Source of the DNA: JOPF133 sp052144935
GTDB lineage: Bacteria > Acidobacteriota > Terriglobia > Bryobacterales > Bryobacteraceae
Length of the DNA stretch: 64,000 nt
Reading direction: 5' to 3'
Assembly: GCA_052144935.1 (NCBI GenBank)
Contig: JBKQPR010000310.1
Coordinates: forward strand, 1-64,000
Position 1 is the first letter of the stretch; the number at the start of each line of letters is the position of its first letter. The notes beneath the pieces are model-generated. The model had not been told where the DNA came from. It did no database searches and saw nothing but the letters and a program-made list of their open reading frames with translations. Position numbers and translations under genes: made by a program. This document shows, piece after piece, positions 9,234-18,278 of this stretch.

Positions 9234-9653
9234 TTACCGGCCGGACGCGGACATATCGAGACGCAACCTCTTTACGATTGCCCCAGCCGCTCGCCCGGGG
9301 CCGTGAGGCCTCAGCCGCGCAAAGAACAGGGCATAGTCGTTGGCTTCTCCGAACCACACCTGCTTCCCGCCATCGGCCGCGACAATCTTGACTTGAATGT
9401 AGTGGCCCGGCGAAAGGAAGTGCGAGCCCAAGCCTTGGTAGAGGCTCGTCATGACAAAATCCGCGTCCTCGGGACGCGCGACCAACTGCAAGCGTAAGCC
9501 CTGTTGTTGAATCTCGGCCGTCACGAACCGGTCGAGATTCCATTCCATCGGTGCCACGTAAAGCTTGGCGCCGGACGGCACGCTCGCGGGCGCCGTCCGC
9601 TGGCCACCCACAAGGCTAACGGAAACAACCAGAAGAACGAGTAGCCGTCGCAT
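9234..9653 (-). CDS. Small exported protein, function unknown
   Basis: The product is about 139 residues from the ATG at 9653, with signal peptide MRRLLVLLVVSVSLVGGQ. A longer form starting at 9671 would add six residues before the signal. The mature part has AKLYVAPMEWNLDRFVTAEI followed by LQLVARPEDADFVM. This pattern recurs in small acidobacterial secreted proteins that may resemble outer-membrane assembly factors. No enzyme motif is visible. The flanking gaps (8971-9233 and 9654-9867) hold nothing I recognise. Confidence 0.65.
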   Translation of the reverse strand: MRRLLVLLVVSVSLVGGQRTAPASVPSGAKLYVAPMEWNLDRFVTAEIQQQGLRLQLVARPEDADFVMTSLYQGLGSHFLSPGHYIQVKIVAADGGKQVWFGEANDYALFFARLRPHGPGRAAGAIVKRLRLDMSASGR

Positions 9654-9867
9654 AGTGAGATACCGTACCAATCCAAGTCTAGCACCAGGAGCCGCCCTCG
9701 TCGAGGGGGGTGTGAGGCAAAAAGTTCCAATTTTTTAGCTCAGTTGGGGGATCGAGCCAGCGCATTTGCGGGGAGACCCTGCTCTACCTTAGCCAATCCG
9801 GTCCAGGCGGAGTCGGCCCCCGCCGCGAACCGGTCCCCATAGCGATGAAACCGGCCAGGTTGCCGTA

Positions 9868-11379
9868 CTATTTGGCGGCAGCCAGCGAGGCTTCCCGCGC
9901 TTTGACGTAGCGCTCCACCTTCGGATTGGCGGCGTCCCACTTCGGAACCTGTGCGCTGTTGGCCATGTCGAGGATAGCCAGCGCGATAGTGCGGTCGACT
10001 TTGGCCATGTTCTCGTAGTCGAGCTTCTGCCATTCGTCGCCGGCGCCGTGATAGTCGGGGAAATTGTAGGCTACCGAGAGCGTGGTCGAAGGCACGCCAA
10101 CATTGGCGAAAGCGGCGTTGTCGCTGCGGCCGAAGTAGGAGTTGCTGTTCTTCTCGTGCTTGACGGCCTTGATGCCGGTCTGGCCACCTGCTTTTACAAA
10201 CCAGGCGGCGATATCGGTGTAGTCGAAGCCGGTCAGATTGAAGGCGCCCACGCGGGGGCCTTCGGTATCGTCGGTGCGCCCGAGTTGTTCCAGGTTCACG
10301 TCGGCGATGGTTTTCGCGAGCGGGAAGATGGGGTGCTCGGAATAGAAGCGCGAGCCCAGTTCACCGGCCTCTTCACCGAACAGCGTCACGAACAGGATGC
10401 TGCGCTTGGGACGCGTGGGCAACCGAGCCAGCGCCTTGCCGACTTCGATCACCGAAGACGTGCCGCTGGCATCGTCGTCGGCGCCGTTGTAGATGTGGTC
10501 GGGCGTACCGTTATCGCGGATGCCCAAATGATCGTAGTGGCCGGTGACGATGATGTAGGTGCCTTTGAGAACCGGGTCCGACCCGCGCAGCAATCCAGCC
10601 ACGTTGCGCAATTTCACCTGGGTGACGGTGGGCGCGGCGACATGCAGGGAAACCACGGCATCCACCGGCTTGGCACTCAAAGCCGTGGCCAAACCGGTAT
10701 CGGCCACGGCCAGGGATGCGATTCCGGAGATCGCCGACGCCTCGCGCAGTTGGGGACCCCGGCCGCCGCGGCCTCCACGGGCTGCCCGTCCCCCGGCCGG
10801 CGCGGCGCCACGCACCGTCACCACCGCCGCCGGCTTCAGGCGTTGCAGTATGGGTTGGGGAACGCCGCCGCGGCCGCCCGCATTGCCTGTGCGCCCGCCG
10901 CCGGCCTGGGCATCCACGGCAACCAGCAGCAGGACCTTGCCGCCAACCTGATCGGCCGAAAGGCTATCCAAACCGTCCGCGGCGGCGATCACGGCCGGTA
11001 CGCGATTCAGATCGGCCGCGGCGGCGTTCTGAAGGGTGATCGAAGCCTGGTCGGGTTGGAAGGTTTTGCCGCCGGCCTCCAGGGTGAATGCGAGCCCGTC
11101 TGTGTTGGGCGTCACGGAGGCAAAATTGGCGGTCTGAAAATAGCCCTCGTCGCCGACCGGCTCCAGTCCGCCGCGGCGGAATTCGGCGGCGATGTACTCG
11201 GCCGCCAGATCGAGCCCTCTGGACGGCGTGCCACGGCCTTCCAGGAGATCGGAAGCCAAAAAAGAGACGTCGGCTTTGAGGCCGTCGGCGGTGATGTGGG
11301 TGTCGATCGATTCGAGGACCGATGGCGCCTGCGCGGAGGCCGCGGCGGCTGCCAACAGAAGGACCAATTTCGCTTTCAT
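9868..11379 (-). CDS. Exported M28 family metallopeptidase
   Basis: The product is 503 residues with signal peptide MKAKLVLLLAAAAASAQA. An inserted PA-like domain occupies about residues 130-280. The two-zinc peptidase core follows: VTGHYDHLG (His), NGADDDASG (bridging Asp), FGEEAGELGS (Glu base and ligand), VNLEQLGR (Glu where many members have Asp), and DYHGAGDE (His). This fits a periplasmic aminopeptidase. The PA-like region has a low-complexity Gly/Arg stretch (GGRAARGGRGGRG). The gene is divergent from the next one, with about 70 bp between. Confidence 0.85.
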   Translation of the reverse strand: MKAKLVLLLAAAAASAQAPSVLESIDTHITADGLKADVSFLASDLLEGRGTPSRGLDLAAEYIAAEFRRGGLEPVGDEGYFQTANFASVTPNTDGLAFTLEAGGKTFQPDQASITLQNAAAADLNRVPAVIAAADGLDSLSADQVGGKVLLLVAVDAQAGGGRTGNAGGRGGVPQPILQRLKPAAVVTVRGAAPAGGRAARGGRGGRGPQLREASAISGIASLAVADTGLATALSAKPVDAVVSLHVAAPTVTQVKLRNVAGLLRGSDPVLKGTYIIVTGHYDHLGIRDNGTPDHIYNGADDDASGTSSVIEVGKALARLPTRPKRSILFVTLFGEEAGELGSRFYSEHPIFPLAKTIADVNLEQLGRTDDTEGPRVGAFNLTGFDYTDIAAWFVKAGGQTGIKAVKHEKNSNSYFGRSDNAAFANVGVPSTTLSVAYNFPDYHGAGDEWQKLDYENMAKVDRTIALAILDMANSAQVPKWDAANPKVERYVKAREASLAAAK

Positions 11380-11450
11380 GATGGCCTTATAATACTGCGG
11401 CGGCGCCCCGGGGTGGCAGCCGCGCCGGCCTGCGTGGTAAGACGGGTAGC

Positions 11451-12416
11451 ATGACCTTGCCTCAGATCGGCGCCCTCCAAGCCGCCGCCGCGATCGTGCA
11501 TCAAGCCATGCCGCCCACGCCGCAGATCCGCTGGCCGCTGGTGTGCGCGCGCGCCGGCGCGGAAGTCTGGATCAAGCATGAGAACCATACCCCGCTGGGA
11601 GCTTTCAAGATACGCGGCGGGGTGGTGTACATGGAACACCTCCGGCGCACCGAACCGAATGTCACCGGCGTGATTGCGGCCACCCGCGGCAATCACGGTC
11701 AAAGCATCGCTTTTGCCGCGGCGCGTGCGGGGCTGCGGGCCGTCATGGTTGTGCCGCATGGAAACAGCCGCGAGAAGAACGCCGCCATGCGGTCCCTGGG
11801 CGCCGAGCTGGTGGAGCATGGCAACGATTTCCAGGAGGCCTACGAGTGTGCCGCCGGGATGGCAGAGGCGCAATCCCTGCACTTCGTGCGGTCCTTCGAC
11901 AGCGCCCTGATTGCCGGTGTCGCGAGCTATGCCCTGGAACTGTTCGAGGCGGTATCCGATCTCGATGCGCTGTATGTCCCGATCGGCCTGGGCTCGGGTA
12001 TTTGCGGGGCCATCGCCGCCCGCAACGCCCTCGGACTGAAGACCGAAATCGTCGGCGTGGTGGCCGCCGGAGCGCCGGCGTATGCCCTCTCGTTTGCCGC
12101 CGGCCGGCCCATCGCGACCGGCGCCGCGGAGACCATCGCCGATGGCATGGCGTGCCGGGTGCCGGACCCCGAGGCCGTGCGGGCTATTCTCGAAGGCGCC
12201 TCCCGGATTGTCACCGTGGACGATGACGAGATTCGGGCGGCCATGCGGCATCTCTTCTCCGACACGCACAATGTGGCGGAGGGCGCAGGGGCGGCCCCTC
12301 TCGCGGCCCTGCTTCAGGAACGAACCCAAATCGGAGGGCGCCGCGTGGCGTTGGTCTTGAGCGGCGGCAACGTCGATCGCGAGGTATTCGCGCGGACCCT
12401 CGCGGAGAACCCCTGA
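11451..12416 (+). CDS. PLP fold-type II enzyme, threonine/serine dehydratase-like
   Basis: The product is 321 residues and lacks the regulatory ACT domain of long threonine deaminases. The PLP-binding Lys is in LGAFKIRGG near residue 51. The substrate-binding loop is TRGNHGQS and the phosphate-binding Gly-rich loop is IGLGSGICG. A typical C-terminal LSGGNVD is present. It should deaminate L-threonine or L-serine, or a related beta-hydroxy amino acid. Hydroxyectoine-type dehydratases look similar, so the substrate stays open. Confidence 0.8.
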   Translation: MTLPQIGALQAAAAIVHQAMPPTPQIRWPLVCARAGAEVWIKHENHTPLGAFKIRGGVVYMEHLRRTEPNVTGVIAATRGNHGQSIAFAAARAGLRAVMVVPHGNSREKNAAMRSLGAELVEHGNDFQEAYECAAGMAEAQSLHFVRSFDSALIAGVASYALELFEAVSDLDALYVPIGLGSGICGAIAARNALGLKTEIVGVVAAGAPAYALSFAAGRPIATGAAETIADGMACRVPDPEAVRAILEGASRIVTVDDDEIRAAMRHLFSDTHNVAEGAGAAPLAALLQERTQIGGRRVALVLSGGNVDREVFARTLAENP

Positions 12417-12449
12417 AACAGGAGGCCGAACCCCGCAGGGCCCCCCGGT

Positions 12450-12465
12450 TGTTTCACGTGAAACA
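12450..12465. other. parS-type centromere site 1
   Basis: The 16-bp palindrome TGTTTCACGTGAAACA is identical to the consensus bound by ParB (Spo0J) in many bacteria. It lies in the gap after the dehydratase gene. ParB loading at such sites organises segregation of the origin region. Confidence 0.9.
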
Positions 12466-12469
12466 CTTC

Positions 12470-12485
12470 TGTTTCACGTGAAACA
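12470..12485. other. parS-type centromere site 2
   Basis: This is a second perfect copy of TGTTTCACGTGAAACA, separated from the first by only CTTC (20 bp centre to centre, about two helical turns). Both copies would face the same side of the DNA helix. Confidence 0.9.
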
Positions 12486-12574
12486 CTTTCGTGCGCCGCC
12501 GCTGTTCCCCGTTCCACGCCGATGGCCGGGAACGGAGGGTAATATACTGATCGCCGCGCTCCCTTCTCGCGCTT

Positions 12575-13426
12575 TTGTCGCTCGCCTTGGGCTGCCAGGC
12601 GCAGGAACTGCCCCTCACCGGCATCAGCCACGTCAACTTCCGCGTCTCCGACCTGCAGAGAGCGCGGGCGTTCTACACCGGACTGCTGGGCTACCCGCAA
12701 GCCTTCACCACCGGCCGCAACGGCGCGGTGGGCACGGCTTACCTGAAGGTCAACGACGAGCAATACATCGAAATCTCGCCCGGCCTGAAGGAAGGCGTGG
12801 ACCAGCGCCTCACGCACGTCTCCTTCGTGACCACGGACATCGAAAAGCTGCACGCGGCCCTCACGGCGCGCGGCCTGGACCCCACACCGCTGAAGCCGCC
12901 GGGGGGCGACGGTACTCGCGGCATCCGGATCGGCGATCCGTTCGGTCTTCCGCTGGAGTTTACCGAGTACCTTCCCGGCTCCGAGCACGCCCAGGCGCGC
13001 GGCAAGTTCGAGGACCCCAAGCGCCTCTCGGTTCACCTGCTGCACGCCGGCATTCCTGTGCCGCGCGAAAAATTGGACGCTGCCCTGGCCTACTATCGCG
13101 GCAAGCTGAGCTTCACCGAATTCTGGCGCGGCGGCCGCCAGGACGGCGAAATCGACTGGATCAATCTGCGCACTCCCGGCACGCGCGGCGATTACATCGA
13201 GCTGACGATCTATGAAGGAACTCCCACACGCAGTGAACTCGGCACCATGCAGCACGTGGCCCTGGAGGTGCCCGACATCCAGCAGGCCTACAAGACCGCG
13301 GTAACGCGCGGCGCGCCGGAACAGAAATCGAAGCCGGAAATCGGCCGCAACGGCAAATGGCATCTCAATCTCTACGACCCCGACGGCAGCCGCGCGGAGC
13401 TGATGGAGCCGCAGGCGGCCAAGTAG
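12575..13426 (+). CDS. VOC (glyoxalase/dioxygenase fold) protein with two domains
   Basis: The product is about 283 residues with two vicinal-oxygen-chelate modules. The first starts at ISHVNFRVSDLQRARAFYTG. The second starts near LDAALAYYRGKLSFTEF and ends with HLNLYDPDGSRAELME. Metal-ligand candidates are the His in SHVNF, His in LTHVSF, Glu in PLEFTEY and Glu in RAELME. The start is uncertain. The in-frame region before residue 1 reads LLALLSLALGCQAQ, a signal-like stretch, but a TGA at 12548 and the lack of ATG/GTG leave only TTG 12575. A one-base loss upstream would explain this. Confidence 0.75.
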   Translation: MSLALGCQAQELPLTGISHVNFRVSDLQRARAFYTGLLGYPQAFTTGRNGAVGTAYLKVNDEQYIEISPGLKEGVDQRLTHVSFVTTDIEKLHAALTARGLDPTPLKPPGGDGTRGIRIGDPFGLPLEFTEYLPGSEHAQARGKFEDPKRLSVHLLHAGIPVPREKLDAALAYYRGKLSFTEFWRGGRQDGEIDWINLRTPGTRGDYIELTIYEGTPTRSELGTMQHVALEVPDIQQAYKTAVTRGAPEQKSKPEIGRNGKWHLNLYDPDGSRAELMEPQAAK

Positions 13427-13523
13427 CATGTCATGCACTCGCCCGCCGCATTGACTTCCGATTTCGCTTGGCTCATTCTGAATCTGGACGTTCCGTGGCG
13501 AATGATGGAGGATGATTTCCAAT

Positions 13524-14114
13524 ATGGCGTTTTGCGAAAGCTGCGGCGCCCCCATCGCGGGCGCTTTCTGTAGCCAGTGCGGCAAGCCGTCAACTGCCGC
13601 AAGACTCGTCCCGGACGTCATTCCGGCGCAGTCCGCGGCCGCTCCGCTCAAGCACAAGGTTAGCCCGGTGGTTTGGACCCTGGTGGCCATCGGAGGTCTG
13701 CTCCTCTTCTTGATGCTGCTGATTGTCGCTATCGCGCTTCCCAGACTGTCGCGGGCGCGCATGACCGCGCAGGAGTACGCGGCGATCATGGCGATTCAGA
13801 CCATCAACAAGGCGCAGGTGCAATACTACTCGCAGTTCGGCCGGTTCGCGACTGTGTTGACGGAACTGGGACCGCCGGCGAGCGGGAAGGCCACCGCGGC
13901 GTCCGCCGATTTGATCGATGCCACTCTCGGGGCCGGTCTCAAGCAAGGCTATAAGTTCACACTGTCGGGATTGCAGGGCGAATACACTATCGTCGCCATA
14001 CCGGAAACGTTTGGGACCAGCGGCAGCCGCACCTTCTATTCGGACCAGAACTTGGTCATCCACCAGAATTACGGCCCTGAGCCGGCCACCGCCGCCAGCC
14101 CGGAAATCAGATAG
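13524..14114 (+). CDS. Zinc-ribbon membrane protein with a pilin-like extracytoplasmic domain
   Basis: The product is about 196 residues. An N-terminal zinc ribbon (FCESCGAPIAGAFCSQCG, two CxxC pairs) is followed by a Pro/Ala linker. One membrane helix follows (VVWTLVAIGGLLLFLMLLIVAIALP). Next comes a type IV pilin / GspG-like segment (RARMTAQEYAAIMAIQTINKAQVQYYSQFGRF). The start is ATG 13524, with GGAGG 12 bp upstream; ATG 13512 is possible but sits directly on that GGAGG. The fold suggests a sensor or a pseudopilin-derived protein. The function is unknown. Confidence 0.75.
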   Translation: MAFCESCGAPIAGAFCSQCGKPSTAARLVPDVIPAQSAAAPLKHKVSPVVWTLVAIGGLLLFLMLLIVAIALPRLSRARMTAQEYAAIMAIQTINKAQVQYYSQFGRFATVLTELGPPASGKATAASADLIDATLGAGLKQGYKFTLSGLQGEYTIVAIPETFGTSGSRTFYSDQNLVIHQNYGPEPATAASPEIR

Positions 14115-14433
14115 CTCGTGCCATCTTTCCGGTCCAACGGGTCCCGCGCGGCCCCGTACGCTGGCATCTAAACCGAGTTCCGCGCTGTTTTCCGATTACC
14201 CCTTTGCACCCTTAGACCCGAGTGCATCCCGCACCCAATCTACCGCTCCGATTGTCCGCGAGATGAAGACGTTTGCGGATTCCGAGCGATGTCGATCACC
14301 GTTCCGAACCACAACCGTAAAACTGAACGGCATCGGTTCGGAATGCCGATCGGCGTCACTTCGGGAATCGTTAGAGATGCGAGACGCTGTGGACGCATTG
14401 TCATGCCGACAGCGAATTTTTCTCGCGTGGTCC
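14115..14433. other. Intergenic region between two convergent genes
   Basis: I see no supported gene, RNA or repeat in these 319 bp. A short minus-strand open frame (14196-14447) has no protein family features and overlaps the end of its neighbour. Confidence 0.45.
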
Positions 14434-16647
14434 TTAGCTTCCTCCACGGATGACGTAATAAGGCTGGCCCGCCAGATCCGGCGGGAAGCCGGGGAACAGC
14501 CAGGCGCGATCCGGCGCCGCTTTGAGCTCGAAGTAGTATTGGAGCGGGTAAGGCGAGTCGGTGTATGCGCCAGGGATGGCGGCGGCGTAGGCCGGGCCCT
14601 GGCGGTCCATCTCGGCGGACTGCCAACGCTCGGCCTGGTTGACGTGGCGGTAGTGGATGCGCGCCGAGCGAAGCACCGGGCCCGTCAACTCGAGCGCCAG
14701 CGGCTGCCTGCGCTGGAAGCGGCCGGGCGCGCGATGGCGCACGGCGGCGGAAGGGCGCTCGGGGCGGCCTGTGGCTTCGGCGATGGCGGCTGCGACTTTC
14801 GGATCGCCGGCAGGCTGGGTGCCTGGCTGAGCGCCTTTCTGAGCAAGGCCGAGGCGCTTCTCCAATAGGGCGATGTCGGCATCGATCGCGGGGAGGCGGT
14901 CGAGCCAATGGCCGCGCAGCCAGGGGAGTTCGCCGACGGTGATGTCCGGAACGTAGACCCCCTTGGCGCGATCGGCCAATCCCGCCCAGGCGGCGCGCGC
15001 CGCTCGGTAGAACTTGAGCGCCTCATCCAGGGCGGCGCGGTCGCCCGAGCGCTCGTGGATCGCATACAGAACACCGGCGCGGAATTTGGCGGCGAAAAAC
15101 CTGCCCAAGCCGGCCTGAATCGCCACATCGATATCCATGCGCCGGTCGTTTACCGGTTTCGCGGCCCCGGCCAGATCCTCCAGCCATTGGGCCACTTCGA
15201 TGGGCGAATACTTGCCGCTCCGCTCGCCTTTGAGCAACTCATCGGCGAAGTCGTCGATGCGGGAGAAGAGCTGCGGGTCGAGCGGGCTGGTGTTGCCGAA
15301 AGTTTTTGGCGTGGGGGTGTCGGTGTACTCGGTCTGCGCCGGCTCCACCAGCGACTGGTTGGTGTAGATCTCGGGCCAGTAGTTGTTGTTGGCGGCCGAT
15401 GGCAGGTGCGCGGTCGTGACGATCGGCAGAATGCGGCTGGCGGCGGCCAGCGCGGGATCGACTTCCACCTGAGCGTCCGGGTTGTGGAGCTTCGGGCCCC
15501 AGACCCGGTAGGTGCCGAGGTACTTCTCCCAATCCCATCGCGGGACAAGGGAAGCGTCGGCGTAGGCGCAGCGGCCGCCCATTGCGGCCACGCCCGATCC
15601 GCGCCGTCCCTTGAAGGTCAGCGGCTCCATGATCTCGACGCCGCTCGATCCGCAGAATTGGAAGGCCCGCGCGTAGCCGGCGGCAAAGACCGGGTCGGCC
15701 CACAGCAAGAGGCGCTGGGTGCCCGGCCAGATGCGCCAGAGGACCTCGAAGCGGCGGTCTTCGCGCATCAGGTCGGCGTAGCCGTAGCGGGTAAAGCTGC
15801 GCGAGCCGGCGCTCATTGCCATCAGGCCGCTGTCGCGGTGGCCGGCCTTGGGCACTTCCTGGTCGCGGATGTCGGCCTGGTGGTACGGCATTCCCATGTG
15901 CTCGGCCCAGAACTTCGGCGACACCTTGACGGGCATGCCAGTAGCCAGGGCGAGGTCGATCATGCCCTGGTCGATGCCCTTGGCGTGCATGTCGATCTCG
16001 ACCTTGCGGCCGCAGCGCTTCACGCCGTCGAACACGGCGCCCCAAAACGCATAGCTGCCTTCGGCGACGCCGCTCTCGCCGTGGACGCGGAAGGTGACGC
16101 CGGTGATGGCGGGGCAGGCGCGCAGCAGAGCGGCCAGCGCGTCGCGGCAATACGGGCCGTGGTTCCCGGCGTTGAGTCCCTCAATGGTGTAGTTGGGATG
16201 CGGGCTGTTCTCCCACACGTAGCCGTGCATCCAGATGCCTAACTGGAATTCGAGGCCGTGAGCGGCGGTCTGCTCGCCGATGAAGCGCAGCGTTTCGAGA
16301 TTGCGGTCGCGTTCGGCGTCCGGCAGGTTTCGGGCGCGGACGTTGTAGCCGGGCACCGCGAGGAAGAAGGGATAGGCGAACAGGAAGTAGGCGTCGGTGA
16401 CGGCGCGCAGGAAGTCGTATCCGATGCCGAAGCTGAGGTTGAAGCGGTTGAAGCGGTTTTCCGCGAGCATGGCGAGGTAACGCGGCCACATGGCGCGGTC
16501 GTAGAACCAGGGCTTGTCCTCGACCTCGCTGGTGAAGAGGCGCTGGATGCTGCGGATGGCGTTGGCCGGCCGCTCCGCGGTAGATTGCGGCAGGGCGGGC
16601 GCGCCGGCCAGGGCGCCGGCGGCGATGAGAAAGTTGCGGCGGTTCAC
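14434..16647 (-). CDS. Tat-exported protein, probable glycoside-hydrolase-like TIM barrel, family not recognised
   Basis: The product is 737 residues from GTG 16647, which gives a twin-arginine signal (NRRNFLIAAGALAGAPALP) and leaves a 16-bp gap to the upstream gene. An upstream start would overlap that gene. The central part has barrel-type features: NRFNLSFGIGYDF, FQLGIWMHGYVW, VTFRVHGESG, VEIDMHAKGID and VLWRIWPGTQRLLLW. A C-terminal helical domain and a beta-sandwich with an RIHYRHVNQAERW motif follow. It is likely a periplasmic polysaccharide-related protein. No catalytic pair can be assigned with confidence. Confidence 0.7.
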   Translation of the reverse strand: MNRRNFLIAAGALAGAPALPQSTAERPANAIRSIQRLFTSEVEDKPWFYDRAMWPRYLAMLAENRFNRFNLSFGIGYDFLRAVTDAYFLFAYPFFLAVPGYNVRARNLPDAERDRNLETLRFIGEQTAAHGLEFQLGIWMHGYVWENSPHPNYTIEGLNAGNHGPYCRDALAALLRACPAITGVTFRVHGESGVAEGSYAFWGAVFDGVKRCGRKVEIDMHAKGIDQGMIDLALATGMPVKVSPKFWAEHMGMPYHQADIRDQEVPKAGHRDSGLMAMSAGSRSFTRYGYADLMREDRRFEVLWRIWPGTQRLLLWADPVFAAGYARAFQFCGSSGVEIMEPLTFKGRRGSGVAAMGGRCAYADASLVPRWDWEKYLGTYRVWGPKLHNPDAQVEVDPALAAASRILPIVTTAHLPSAANNNYWPEIYTNQSLVEPAQTEYTDTPTPKTFGNTSPLDPQLFSRIDDFADELLKGERSGKYSPIEVAQWLEDLAGAAKPVNDRRMDIDVAIQAGLGRFFAAKFRAGVLYAIHERSGDRAALDEALKFYRAARAAWAGLADRAKGVYVPDITVGELPWLRGHWLDRLPAIDADIALLEKRLGLAQKGAQPGTQPAGDPKVAAAIAEATGRPERPSAAVRHRAPGRFQRRQPLALELTGPVLRSARIHYRHVNQAERWQSAEMDRQGPAYAAAIPGAYTDSPYPLQYYFELKAAPDRAWLFPGFPPDLAGQPYYVIRGGS

Positions 16648-16663
16648 AACCGGATTGTACTGC

Positions 16664-17575
16664 TTACTCGGCGTAAATGCTCCTGACGAAACCGGCCACA
16701 TTCATATTGGGCCAGTCGGAATACTTGGCTTTGAACTCCGCGGTCAGTTGCTTTCCCGCGTCGTCGGCCGAAATGCCCTGCTGTTTCAGGGCCCGGGCGC
16801 GCGTCCTGAGGTCATCGATAAAGGCGCGCTCGTTGGCGACCAGAGACCCATCGCCGGGCGCGCTGTGGTCGGGGAGAACGTGCCGCACCGGGAGAGCCGA
16901 AATCTTGTCCAGGACGGCGATCCAGCTCGCGGGCGGCCCTCCATCGCCGAAGATGTTGGGAACAACTTTGTTCTGTACCACATCGCCTGAAACCAGCGTG
17001 CCATCGGGCTCCACAAAGGTCAGCTCATCGCCCTTGGTGTGCGCCCCGCCGAACCATAACAGCCGGGCGGTCACGCCTCCCAGGTCGATCCTGGCTTCCG
17101 TGTCGAAGACGATGTCGGGAGAACGGAGCTTGACGTCTGCAAGCAGCTCCTTGTTCTGCGCCGACCGGCTGCTGAACATCTCAATCATCTCCCTGCCGTG
17201 CTGTTCCATTTCCTGTTGCTGGATCGCGTTGCGGATCAGGATCGTGTTCGGCGGAAACCCCCCTTCGCCGGCCGCGTGCTCGGGATGGAAGTGGGTCGTG
17301 GTGAGGAAGAGCTTCTGATTTCCCGACAGCTTGGCTGCGGCGCGCGCGACCGTAGCGCCGTTGCGCGGACCGAGACCGGTGTCCACGACCAGCGTAGCCC
17401 GCTCGCCAACCACGATGGCGACATTCGGGAAGCCCATGAGGGCCCATACGTGATCGGAGATCTTGGTAGCGTTCTCGCCTAATACGGGCTGCGACATTTG
17501 GGCGGAGGCGTTCAGGCAGGTCAGGCCGGCCAGGACGACCAGCGGGTAGAGGAGCATCTTGATTCGTGAGGGCAT
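16664..17575 (-). CDS. Exported metallo-beta-lactamase fold hydrolase
   Basis: The product is 303 residues with a signal peptide (MLLYPLVVLAGLTCLNASA). The zinc motif reads HFHPEH near residues 97-102, with Glu in place of the usual Asp of HxHxDH. The remaining ligands are present: His in FGGAHTKGD, Asp in VSGDVV, and His in VLPDHSAPG. The Glu substitution occurs in some subfamilies, so activity is not excluded. The C-terminal 60 residues are helical. The gene probably shares an operon with the following Tat protein, 16 bp downstream. Confidence 0.8.
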   Translation of the reverse strand: MPSRIKMLLYPLVVLAGLTCLNASAQMSQPVLGENATKISDHVWALMGFPNVAIVVGERATLVVDTGLGPRNGATVARAAAKLSGNQKLFLTTTHFHPEHAAGEGGFPPNTILIRNAIQQQEMEQHGREMIEMFSSRSAQNKELLADVKLRSPDIVFDTEARIDLGGVTARLLWFGGAHTKGDELTFVEPDGTLVSGDVVQNKVVPNIFGDGGPPASWIAVLDKISALPVRHVLPDHSAPGDGSLVANERAFIDDLRTRARALKQQGISADDAGKQLTAEFKAKYSDWPNMNVAGFVRSIYAE

Positions 17576-17801
17576 AGTGTCACCTTTGTACTACGATATG
17601 GCTGCCGAATGCGCTCGGGTGCGCCCGTGGCAGAGGCGCTCTAACGCCCAATATGTGCCGTTTTCGGAAAGCGGCTGCCTTTTGGAATCAGTTACTTACG
17701 CGGTAGCGACCCCCTAAAAAACGCACTCTTGTGCCGATTGCAGAGTTCCGCACGGACTGCCAGAGTGGGGCGATTGCTCTCGGGCGGAGGCATCGGCCGC
17801 G

Positions 17802-17905
17802 GAATGGCAGTACATTCGTTCTGTGACCACACGCTATTTTGTCCAGGCCGGCGCCGCCGCCGCCGCAAACGCTTCCGCCCAGTCCGATGCCAGCGCTCCG
17901 TGGCA
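17802..17905 (+). pseudogene. Decayed copy of the 5' end of the gene at 19199
   Basis: From GAATGGCAGTACATTCG through the GTG start and the first 27 or so codons, this segment matches 19178-19288 closely at the DNA level. Both encode a T-x-R-x-F-V-Q-A start and an SAQ-x-DASAPW stretch. The homology stops abruptly after CTCCGTGG. The fragment lacks the Arg pair of the Tat motif and runs into unrelated sequence. It is a partial duplication, not a gene. Confidence 0.8.
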
Positions 17906-17933
17906 TAGAGTCCGGAGTCGCGGCAAGGACCTT

Positions 17934-18278
17934 TCAGGCAGCCGTGACGAAGACCCGCCCTGGCCGACGAGTCCGTGGCTTATTATGGATGATAATCTCA
18001 ACATCCTGATTGAGAGAGGTAAGGAACCGCATCAGACGCTCCACCGAGAAGCCCTCCAAGCGATATTTCGACAGAGCCGAGATTTTGGGCTGGTTGATGC
18101 CTAGCAGCTCCGCTGCCTTCGCCTGCGCTAACCCGCGCCGCTTCACGACGTCATTGATTGCCATGGCCAGACGAACCTTCGTCTGCCGTTCTCCGGAGTC
18201 CGCGAAGCCGAGGTCGGCGAATACGTTCCCCGAACTGCGCACGATCTCCCCGCTACGTTCCGCGCTTGATTTTGCCAT
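17934..18278 (-). CDS. higA: HigA-like HTH antitoxin
   Basis: The product is about 114 residues with an XRE-family helix-turn-helix (KVRLAMAINDVVKRRGLAQA, then AAELLGINQPKISALSKYR) of the type paired with RelE/HigB toxins. The start is ATG 18278, which overlaps the toxin's 3' end by 26 bp; a longer start at 18290 is possible. The antitoxin should bind both the toxin and its own promoter. The toxin-first gene order is the HigBA hallmark. Confidence 0.8.
   Translation of the reverse strand: MAKSSAERSGEIVRSSGNVFADLGFADSGERQTKVRLAMAINDVVKRRGLAQAKAAELLGINQPKISALSKYRLEGFSVERLMRFLTSLNQDVEIIIHNKPRTRRPGRVFVTAA

Noticed and set aside
9868..11379. Loss of the M28 zinc ligand (Glu in VNLEQLGR)
   Set aside because: Glu at this position is a known alternative ligand in M28 relatives.
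16664..17575. Inactive metallo-beta-lactamase because of HFHPEH
   Set aside because: All other zinc ligands are present, and Glu at this position occurs in some active subfamilies, so inactivity is not supported.
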